From: UBA9647 sp049522195
Lineage (GTDB): Bacteria; Bacteroidota; Ignavibacteria; UBA10030
Assembly (NCBI GenBank): GCA_049522195.1
Contig: JBEKOB010000140.1
Coordinates: forward strand, 1-6,335
DNA: 6,335 bases
Reading direction: 5' to 3'
The translations under genes and the position numbers were made by a program. Below the pieces are notes generated by a model, which ran no database searches, was not told the DNA's origin, and saw only the letters and a list, made by a program, of their open reading frames with translations. This document shows, in pieces, positions 1-5,326 of this stretch; the stretch's first letter is position 1; each line of letters begins with the position of its first letter.

Positions 1-116
1 TCTGCCACCGTCGAGTCCCCGATGAGAAAGACTCGGACAATTTTCTTGTCAGCGATCTGCCGGAATCCGATCAGTAAGCTGAACAGCAGCAATGCGATCA
101 ATCGTGTGTGTCTCAT
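1..116 (-). CDS. SGNH/GDSL hydrolase, rhamnogalacturonan acetylesterase-like (N-terminal fragment)
   Basis: Only the first 38 codons are in the window; the gene continues past position 1. The ATG is at 116-114, and a GGGAGA ribosome-binding site (132-127) lies about 10 nt upstream. Residues 1-22 look like a signal peptide: a basic start (MRHTR), then a hydrophobic core of Leu, Ile and Phe. After a short stretch comes a beta-strand (VRVFLI, about residues 28-33) running into GDSTVA at about 34-39. This is block I of the SGNH superfamily, and Ser36 would be the nucleophile. The GDSTVA form is characteristic of rhamnogalacturonan acetylesterases (CE12-type), which remove acetyl groups from the galacturonic acid residues of rhamnogalacturonan I. 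The two genes before it, a PL10 pectate lyase and another esterase, fit that role. The substrate is inferred from motif and context; other SGNH esterases share this block, and the Asp-His part of the active site cannot be seen here. Confidence 0.78.
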   Translation of the reverse strand, partial: MRHTRLIALLLFSLLIGFRQIADKKIVRVFLIGDSTVA

Positions 117-182
117 AGGTGCTGATTCTCCCGAATAAACTTGTTCTCTCTTCGTGATCGGTATTACTTTTCCTTCAAGGTG

Positions 183-371
183 CCGGTGAAAAAGCACACA
201 CCCCTCAACTCCCCTCTCTCACCCCACATCCTTTCACACGAGAGGGGACGTTCAGCACTCGCGACCCATCTATCTATCCTATTCCTGGTTTAAGCAGTCC
301 CCTCTGTGCGGCTGTTCGAGCGAAGGCCAGAGGGGATGCAAGGGGGGTGTGTTTTTCTTTCTCAATGCCGG
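183..371. repeat. Nested inverted-repeat intergenic element (REP/MITE-like)
   Basis: This fills most of the 274-nt gap between the two esterase genes and has no supportable ORF. It starts with CCGGTGAAAAAG (183-194) and ends in CCGG (368-371). The outer arms pair imperfectly: CACACCCCTCAACT (197-210) against the complement of ATGCAAGGGGGGTGTG (336-351). Inside are four copies of one core in alternating orientation: CCCCTCTC at 211-218, GAGAGGGG at 240-247, CCCCTCTG at 299-306 and CAGAGGGG at 328-335. Neighbouring copies can form two hairpins (211-247 and 299-335). Alternatively, copy 1 pairs with copy 4 and copy 2 with copy 3 (AGAGGGGAC 241-249 with GTCCCCTCT 297-305) to make one long stem. 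The layout resembles REP/BIME or MITE repeats, and similar CCCCTCT/AGAGGGG intergenic repeats are, from memory, frequent in Bacteroidota and Chlorobi-group genomes. Mobility and copy number cannot be judged from one copy. Confidence 0.7.
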
Positions 372-390
372 TCAGTAATATACTTGCTCC

Positions 391-1383
391 TCATTTTCCT
401 TTGAGCGTCTTGTCCAGAAACGTGACGATGTAACGGAACGCCGCGTCAAACCATGGATGGAAGAGCCAGAACGGATGAGGCGTATCCTGGATTGTGTGCA
501 CTTCCGAATAGATGCTGAGTTTCTTCATCTTCGCAATGCCCGCATCCCGTCCGGCGTGAAACCTTGGCATCGAACTGTTGACAAAAAGTATCGGAGCTGT
601 TTTCCCGTTCACATAATTGATCGGTGATGCTTCACGCCAAAGATCGGGATTGTCCTTGAAGGAAGCACCAAACCATGATTTCCCCGCCGATGGTTTTTCG
701 GGAACAGTGTCTTTCGCGCTCTCAGCCGGATCGGTGAAATCCAGAACACCATCGATATCGACGACGGCTTGCACACGACTTGATTCGTGCAAGTCTCCGA
801 AAGAGCCTTCGAATTTCTTCATGTCCCCGGTTGTCCCAAGGAACGCCGCAAGCTCGCCGCCGGCAGAACAGCCGTAGGCTGCAATTCTCTTTGGGTCTAT
901 GTTGTACTTCACTGCATTTGACCTCATCCATCGAATTGCGGCTTTGAGATCATAAATGCCGACGGGGTAAAGGGCCTCCATCGATAATCGATACTCTACC
1001 GTGGCGGTCACGTATCCTTTCGCTGCCAGGTGTTGTGCCATCGGCCATTCCATTTGTCGATAGCCAGACCGCCACCCACCCCCATGAATCAAGATCACGC
1101 CCGGATAACCCTTCGGATTTTTCTTCAATGGCTTGAAGAGATCGAGGTGAAGTTCTCTCTTTCCGTCCTTTGCATAGATCAGATTTTTCTCTGCCGTGAC
1201 TCCTGACGGAAGGTCGGGAGCCACGACCTTTGCATGTGGGTACTGCTTGAGGACTTTTGTCGCCGTGTTGTTGACCGTGAATGATGTATCACGCGGAATG
1301 TTACCCGATGCTTCCTTTTGTTGCGCAATCATCAGGTTCGCCAGGAACATGAGAGCAGTGAAGCTCAACGAGCTTTTATTCAT
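391..1383 (-). CDS. Secreted alpha/beta-hydrolase esterase (Aes/BD-FAE-like), probable pectin-associated esterase
   Basis: This is a 330-residue protein. Its ATG has GGGAG (1394-1390) 6 nt upstream. Residues 1-20 form a signal peptide (short basic start, hydrophobic core, cleavage near IA-QQ), which suggests export to the periplasm. The alpha/beta-hydrolase core starts near residue 66. The oxyanion-hole motif HGGGW is at 100-104, and the nucleophile elbow GCSAGG is at 171-176 with Ser173. The likely catalytic His is H303, in TPHPFWLFHP. The usual acid motif after strand beta-7 is replaced by VNSSMPRFHAGRD (268-280), so the acid is uncertain; D280 is one candidate. The family hydrolyses short acyl esters, including acetyl and feruloyl groups on plant polysaccharides. 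The gene starts 24 nt after the pectate lyase, so it is almost certainly in the same operon and probably trims esters from pectin fragments. The exact substrate is inferred from context. It could also act on xylan-derived acetyl esters. It ends at its catalytic domain, with no T9SS sorting tail. Confidence 0.88.
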   Translation of the reverse strand: MNKSSLSFTALMFLANLMIAQQKEASGNIPRDTSFTVNNTATKVLKQYPHAKVVAPDLPSGVTAEKNLIYAKDGKRELHLDLFKPLKKNPKGYPGVILIHGGGWRSGYRQMEWPMAQHLAAKGYVTATVEYRLSMEALYPVGIYDLKAAIRWMRSNAVKYNIDPKRIAAYGCSAGGELAAFLGTTGDMKKFEGSFGDLHESSRVQAVVDIDGVLDFTDPAESAKDTVPEKPSAGKSWFGASFKDNPDLWREASPINYVNGKTAPILFVNSSMPRFHAGRDAGIAKMKKLSIYSEVHTIQDTPHPFWLFHPWFDAAFRYIVTFLDKTLKGK

Positions 1384-1389
1384 CGAAAT

Positions 1390-1394
1390 CTCCC
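1390..1394 (-). promoter_or_regulatory. Ribosome-binding site of the alpha/beta-hydrolase gene
   Basis: GGGAG on the minus strand ends 6 nt before the ATG at 1383. It lies in the 24-nt gap after the pectate lyase stop codon (1410-1408). It fixes the start and shows the gene is translated independently of the lyase although on the same likely transcript. Confidence 0.75.
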
Positions 1395-1407
1395 ATTTGC
1401 TACGATC

Positions 1408-2550
1408 TTACTCAAGGACGTTCTTCACTGAGTGCTTTGTTGCCCATTCAGGATATTCTTTCTCCAGCATTCGCTGTGGCCAATAGCCCAACCAGCTGTA
1501 GTGATTTCTTCGTTCGTATGAGATGTCGGAGAGATTATCGCGCTTGATTCCATCCCGACTGCAGAAGAACGGCTTGTTTGATCCGATTTCATAGAAACGA
1601 GCCCACATCGGCGGAGCAGACGGATCCTTCACAACGACCCGGTTTTTTCCTTCAGGACCGAGTGAATCGCTCACCTCGATCACCCTGATTCCATGGATCT
1701 TCACCTTGTTGAACCAGCTCACTGCCGATTGGACGGAGATCTTGATCTCAGGCGACGGATTATCAATGCCCATTAGGAATTCGACAATCCTAACACACTC
1801 CTCTCCGCTGAGCGACGGCAATTCATACGTCCGGGCTTTTGCAGGAGTGAAATCACTTCCATCGTGCTGCGCGCACCATACGGTCAGAACGCCATCCACC
1901 GTAATCTGGCACTTCAAAATGCACTCAATGCCCTTGGCCACTGCCTTCCCTGCTTTTTCTCTTCGCCCATCATCGAGAAATCGGAAGTCTGCTTTCTGCT
2001 GATAGGTGTCGCGCAGAAGGTTCATGACCCCGATCATCGCATTATCGTTAAATGTGATGTGTGAATAATATCCTTCGCGCAGCGGATAAAACTGCGGCCA
2101 GCCGCCATTCTCGTACTGAGCTCGGAGGACATAATCGAAACCTTTTACAAACGACTCTTGAAACCGCACGAGATGCGTTGCATTAAACACCCTGGCAAGA
2201 TACCTAAGCTGAGTGTAGGTGGCATCATTGTCGATTGTTGAACTGTCAAGGTGGTTGATGGCTTTCAGCTGCTGTTTTCCTGCTTCATCCAGCACTTCCG
2301 CCATGTCGATATTCTTCGGCCACCCTCCAGACGGGAATTGATATAACAACAGGTTGTCCGCAATCCTGATTGCCTCCGGGCTTCCGTACCATTGTTCTTG
2401 CTGGGCGAGACACGCCCACCAGTGCACGGTCTTCGCATTCTGAGCAGAGCTTGTCGAAAGAATGATGAATGCTAGCGCGGACATCGCGAAAACAGAGTGC
2501 CGAACTTGTGCAGACCATTTGTTGCGCCGCGATGTCACATCGAGAATCAT
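1408..2550 (-). CDS. pelA: Pectate lyase, PL10 (PelA/Pel-15E family)
   Basis: This 380-residue secreted enzyme cleaves alpha-1,4-polygalacturonate by beta-elimination, giving unsaturated oligogalacturonides; the family normally needs calcium. I chose the ATG at 2550 because AGGAG sits exactly 5 nt upstream. A longer reading from GTG at 2583 would put that site inside the gene and add 11 unlikely residues. Residues 1-36 are a signal peptide with a long basic n-region, a core at about 19-33 and likely cleavage at SSA-Q. Family blocks in order: QFPSGGWPKN (71-80), TIDNDATYTQ (105-114), NGGWPQFYPLR (148-158), SHITFNDNAM (163-172), VWCAQHD (224-230), AKARTYELPSLSG (237-249), APPMWARFYEIG (312-323) and SRDG (331-334). 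The acidic residues D107/D109 and R240 fit, by spacing, the acid and arginine base known from Cellvibrio Pel10A; R332 may be the second arginine. Length is normal for one catalytic module. There is no carbohydrate-binding module and no T9SS tail, so a periplasmic location is likely. It heads the pectin block. Confidence 0.95.
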   Translation of the reverse strand: MILDVTSRRNKWSAQVRHSVFAMSALAFIILSTSSAQNAKTVHWWACLAQQEQWYGSPEAIRIADNLLLYQFPSGGWPKNIDMAEVLDEAGKQQLKAINHLDSSTIDNDATYTQLRYLARVFNATHLVRFQESFVKGFDYVLRAQYENGGWPQFYPLREGYYSHITFNDNAMIGVMNLLRDTYQQKADFRFLDDGRREKAGKAVAKGIECILKCQITVDGVLTVWCAQHDGSDFTPAKARTYELPSLSGEECVRIVEFLMGIDNPSPEIKISVQSAVSWFNKVKIHGIRVIEVSDSLGPEGKNRVVVKDPSAPPMWARFYEIGSNKPFFCSRDGIKRDNLSDISYERRNHYSWLGYWPQRMLEKEYPEWATKHSVKNVLE

Positions 2551-2555
2551 CGCCT

Positions 2556-2560
2556 CTCCT
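2556..2560 (-). promoter_or_regulatory. Ribosome-binding site that sets the pelA start
   Basis: AGGAG on the minus strand, 5 nt before the ATG at 2550. It is the best-placed Shine-Dalgarno match in the window and decides between that ATG and an upstream in-frame GTG at 2583, which has no comparable site. Confidence 0.8.
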
Positions 2561-2737
2561 GAACAAGTGCACCACTCGCCCACATAAAACCATGCCCGCG
2601 GCTGGCATCCTGAGTGAGCAGGAATGTCAGAGCGGGCGAAGGTCTTCGGCCATTCGATTCTTCAGTCCTGATTGTCACGCCGTCGGAAAGCATCATCCGC
2701 TCGATTGGACCAGCCTTCCCGGCGCGGCACACGTATG
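2561..2737. other. Intergenic region between the outer-membrane barrel gene and pelA
   Basis: The full gap between the TAG at 2740-2738 and the pelA ATG is 187 nt. I see no supportable gene, no G+C stem followed by a T-run on the minus strand, and no convincing -35/-10 pair or Bacteroidota-type TTTG/TANNTTTG promoter. The one local structure is an imperfect inverted repeat at 2606-2626 (CATCCTG / CAGGAATG around AGTGAG), which could be an operator or a weak hairpin. The gap length, against 14, -1 and 24 nt at the other tight junctions, suggests that pelA has its own promoter here. That is inference from spacing. Confidence 0.4.
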
Positions 2738-4285
2738 CTAGTTCATCCCTGGAATCGTATAGGAAAAACTCGCAACGATGTTGGTTGTGAATTGCCGGTT
2801 GATGCTCACCGCGTTGGACCAGGTGTCAACGTATTTCATATCAGCATACTCATACGTGACATTTAACACGCCATTCGCCACTTTCACGCCGCATCCGAAT
2901 CCATAGATGGGATAATTCACAGGCTCACCACGAATTCCCTCTGTGAGCGGTTGATAGACTTCCTGGTAGTTGCTGACACCGCCGCGGATGGTGAGCCACG
3001 GATTCGCGAAGTACTCTCCGCCGACGTGGAAGATCGAACAGGAAAGCCAAGGATTCGTTGCGTTACCGCCAGATCCAGCATATTGCGCGGAAGCATACGA
3101 GCGAATCTCATAGCTGATTCCAATCTTCAGGTTGTCGCGCAACGTGAGCCCGAGTCCAAATGTGCCACGCAATGGCAGGACCATTTGGTCCATACCCCTG
3201 GACGAGCCGCTCGTATGGACACTGATCGAATCGATCTTCGAAAGGAACAATTTCGATTGCGTCACGGAGTCCTGTGAGAACGAGCTCGAAAAATTGCGCG
3301 AGATAGTCGTCGGCGGCTTCACGGAAAAGCCGACATTGAAGTAGCGGCTGGTGTACTCCGCGCTCAGCGAAAACTCGGTGCCGCTGAAGTCAGACGTTCC
3401 GGTCTTCGTGTAGCTTGTGGTTCCGGGGCGATCAAGACGCATTGAGTTTGTGAAGAACAGCATCCTGCCGCGGCCAACGCGCATTTCCATGTCATCCGTG
3501 CTTCCTTTCAGCATCATTCCGCTGAAACCGACCGACAACCGTTCGGAGAACTCGGCAGAGAGCGCTGCACCGTAGCCGTAGATCGATCCGTCGCGTTGTT
3601 GATAGTACTCATACCAATATGACGTGTACGGATTCCGATCGAGGCCTGCCGTGGCAATCGTCCCATTCAGAACGGAAAGGACAGAAGGAGACATGACGTT
3701 GTTGTTTTGGTAGTACCAGTTGAGATTGGCGTACTCTGTCACCCCCACGGCACCGACAATGCACATACCACCGAGTGTGAACGGTGCTGCTATGCTGAAT
3801 TGGACTGGCACGCTCTTGGTTTTCGATCGACTCCAGTTCGGTCCAATGGTATCGAACGGTCGCTGGACGGAATCCGCCTGCGTTCTGACCGTGACTTTCG
3901 TCCCGCCGTAGTACGCGTTGGTGTCGGGATCGCTGATTGAGCCAGTCGTTCCTTCCAGGAGAGGAGCAAGAGCCGAAGTACCCTGAACGCCGGAATAATG
4001 CTGCTCCTGGTAGGAGCTGCCGATCCTTTGCAGTCCGCCGATTGAAACTTGAATCCCCTGCAAGGACATCAGGGATGCCGGATTTGCAAACATCAACGAG
4101 ACGTCATTTTTGATGCCGAAGGTGATGCTCCCTGCGCCACGCGCTGCCGCGGATTGGGTCGTCGTCTGGCTCAATCCCTGGAACGTCAGCGGATAGCCGT
4201 ACCCTTGTGCCATCGTCCGCTGTGTGCCGAGCAGGCAGAGACAGAAGAGCATCACATATACGAATGTGTTGTGTGTGTGTTTCAT
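2738..4285 (-). CDS. FadL/OmpP1-like outer-membrane beta-barrel protein
   Basis: This is a 515-residue protein whose exact function I do not recognise. Residues 1-26 are a signal peptide (core about 9-20, cleavage near TMA-QG). The cysteines in the core do not form a lipobox, so it is not predicted to be a lipoprotein. The mature N-terminus has ARGAGSITFG (48-57) and DVSLMFANPASL (61-72). This matches the small-residue-rich start and NPA motif of the FadL/OmpP1/TodX barrels, which carry hydrophobic compounds across the outer membrane. The rest alternates amphipathic, aromatic-rich strands with polar loops. A FadL-like late segment, PLRGTFGLGLTLRDNLKIGISYE, spans 371-393, and the last strand (TNIVASFSYT) ends a few residues before the stop. 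Its ATG shares one base with the stop of the PorV-like gene (TAATG), with AGGAG 10 nt upstream inside that gene, so the two are probably translationally coupled. It could be a transporter, or an accessory barrel for the surface protein encoded upstream. A (CA)5 tract directly follows the start codon. Confidence 0.8.
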   Translation of the reverse strand: MKHTHNTFVYVMLFCLCLLGTQRTMAQGYGYPLTFQGLSQTTTQSAAARGAGSITFGIKNDVSLMFANPASLMSLQGIQVSIGGLQRIGSSYQEQHYSGVQGTSALAPLLEGTTGSISDPDTNAYYGGTKVTVRTQADSVQRPFDTIGPNWSRSKTKSVPVQFSIAAPFTLGGMCIVGAVGVTEYANLNWYYQNNNVMSPSVLSVLNGTIATAGLDRNPYTSYWYEYYQQRDGSIYGYGAALSAEFSERLSVGFSGMMLKGSTDDMEMRVGRGRMLFFTNSMRLDRPGTTSYTKTGTSDFSGTEFSLSAEYTSRYFNVGFSVKPPTTISRNFSSSFSQDSVTQSKLFLSKIDSISVHTSGSSRGMDQMVLPLRGTFGLGLTLRDNLKIGISYEIRSYASAQYAGSGGNATNPWLSCSIFHVGGEYFANPWLTIRGGVSNYQEVYQPLTEGIRGEPVNYPIYGFGCGVKVANGVLNVTYEYADMKYVDTWSNAVSINRQFTTNIVASFSYTIPGMN

Positions 4286-5310
4286 TAGAATCCCACTCCT
4301 AAGCTTATGCGATGGACATTTCCAAGGTTGTAGTTGAGGGCTCCAAAACTATAGTCGAACGACATCTTCACTTGGGCTACGGATTGCTGAAAACCGACGC
4401 CGGCAGTGAAACCGTCTGCGTCATAGTTGAACTTATAGCCCGCGCGGAGGGCAACGCTTCCGGCGTACACGTATTCGATGCCGAGGTGAGCCTGTTGAGC
4501 GTAGTCATTCGGTTGGAAGAGATCGAATGCAACGGTCATGCGATTGTCTTCACTCGGAATGAGGAGCGCATTGTTACCAATGAGATCCGCGGCGACGCCA
4601 ACCCTCAGAGCCATGGGCACGGGTTCCGCCTCCGAGGCATACCGAACGTTTGCTCCGAAGTTCTGCATCGATGCCGCAATCCTCACAGTCCGAAAGCCCG
4701 TGTTGTAATTGAGCCCGAAATCAAACAGAAGGCCGTTTCCCCACGTATTGGCGGTCGTGGTATCACCCCGTGCCGTGATCGCCTGCACAGTGCGACCATC
4801 ATAGAGAGATTCACGTGCATATTTCGCAGTAATGCCCGTGGAGAACTTCTCCGTGATCTGGCTCGCGTAAGACAAACCGAGGAGGTAAGTGAACGGATGA
4901 AATGTATTCCCCGTGAGCCCCGGTGTATTAATATCATCTTTGTACGGCGAGGCCCACAGTGCCTCAGGAATTTCTCCGAAATCGACGTACTGCAACTGGA
5001 CGCCTACAGCGCCGAACCCGCCAAGTGAAGTGGCGAACGACAGAGCCCCCTGTTGCGTGTCAAAAATCCATTTCAGATAGGTGAGCGAGAGTTCTCGTTT
5101 CTCGACATAGGCGACTCCCGCAGGATTCCAAAATACCGCCTCTGCGCCGGAGGCCAGAACACTGTATGCATCCCCCATCGCCGTGGCGCGGGCACAAGGC
5201 ATGACTTTCAGGAACTGCATCGAGGTACTGCCGACTTTTTGCGACCATGCGCTCTGTGAGAACAACAAAATCGCAAGAAACGGCAAGAGATAGTTTGTGA
5301 TTTTTTTCAT
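4285..5310 (-). CDS. PorV/PorQ-family outer-membrane protein (type IX secretion-associated)
   Basis: This is a 341-residue beta-barrel. The chosen start is ATG 5310 (MKKITNYLLPFLAILLF): a classic signal peptide of 23 residues follows, with cleavage at AWS-Q, and AAAGGA (5326-5321) lies 10 nt upstream. An in-frame ATG at 5319 would be 1 nt from that site, and longer readings run into the preceding gene. The mature N-terminus has MQFLKVMPCARATAMGDAYS (31-50) and AVFWNPAGVAY (58-68), the PorV/PorQ signature. Alternating barrel strands follow, ending LGNVHRISLGVGF with a terminal Phe, as expected for BamA-assembled barrels. In Porphyromonas, PorV binds the C-terminal domain of T9SS substrates and shuttles them to the attachment complex; PorQ works with PorZ. 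The gene lies 14 nt after a CTD-bearing protein, so a role in exporting that protein is plausible. Such genomes often hold many paralogs, so this need not be the core PorV, and I leave the symbol empty. Confidence 0.87.
   Translation of the reverse strand: MKKITNYLLPFLAILLFSQSAWSQKVGSTSMQFLKVMPCARATAMGDAYSVLASGAEAVFWNPAGVAYVEKRELSLTYLKWIFDTQQGALSFATSLGGFGAVGVQLQYVDFGEIPEALWASPYKDDINTPGLTGNTFHPFTYLLGLSYASQITEKFSTGITAKYARESLYDGRTVQAITARGDTTTANTWGNGLLFDFGLNYNTGFRTVRIAASMQNFGANVRYASEAEPVPMALRVGVAADLIGNNALLIPSEDNRMTVAFDLFQPNDYAQQAHLGIEYVYAGSVALRAGYKFNYDADGFTAGVGFQQSVAQVKMSFDYSFGALNYNLGNVHRISLGVGF
4296..4300 (-). promoter_or_regulatory. Ribosome-binding site inside the PorV-like gene for the FadL-like gene
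   Basis: AGGAG on the minus strand, 10 nt before the ATG at 4285, is made from the Leu-Gly-Val codons just before the PorV-like stop. With the one-base TAATG overlap it supports the ATG at 4285 and termination-reinitiation coupling of the two barrel genes. Confidence 0.6.
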
Positions 5311-5320
5311 TGTTCTCATG

Positions 5321-5326
5321 TCCTTT
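5321..5326 (-). promoter_or_regulatory. Ribosome-binding site of the PorV-like gene
   Basis: AAAGGA on the minus strand overlaps the TAA (5327-5325) of the upstream surface-protein gene. It is 10 nt from ATG 5310 but only 1 nt from ATG 5319, which favours the 5310 start. The overlap also points to co-transcription with the gene before it. Confidence 0.55.

Noticed and set aside
268..278. ATCT tandem repeat as a phase-variable tract
   Set aside because: There are fewer than three full units and it is in non-coding sequence with no nearby promoter.
240..335. CRISPR array
   Set aside because: The CCCCTCT cores are only 7-8 nt, alternate in orientation and have unequal spacing. This is an inverted-repeat element, not direct repeats with spacers.
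183..371. Simple Rho-independent terminator after the alpha/beta-hydrolase gene
   Set aside because: The stems are strong, but neither inner hairpin is followed by a U-run on the minus strand. Only the outer arm ends near CTTTTTC, so termination is possible but not the simplest reading of a 190-nt nested repeat.
2551..2583. Longer pelA starting at GTG 2583
   Set aside because: It would bury the AGGAG at 2560-2556 inside the gene and put a non-hydrophobic MGEWCTC stretch before the signal peptide. ATG 2550 has an ideal site.
2547..2732. 61-codon minus-strand open frame in the gap before pelA
   Set aside because: It has no good ribosome-binding site and no recognisable sequence, and it runs into the pelA start. 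Its Arg/Ser-rich content looks like chance.
4312..5028. 238-codon open frame on the plus strand
   Set aside because: It lies fully antisense to the PorV-like gene, whose signature motifs and terminal Phe are clear. The translation has no signal, domain or ribosome-binding site that I can see.
5301..5307. A7 tract at codons 2-4 of the PorV-like gene as a programmed frameshift site
   Set aside because: ATG-AAA-AAA-ATC is a very common signal-peptide start. No alternative frame product of interest follows.
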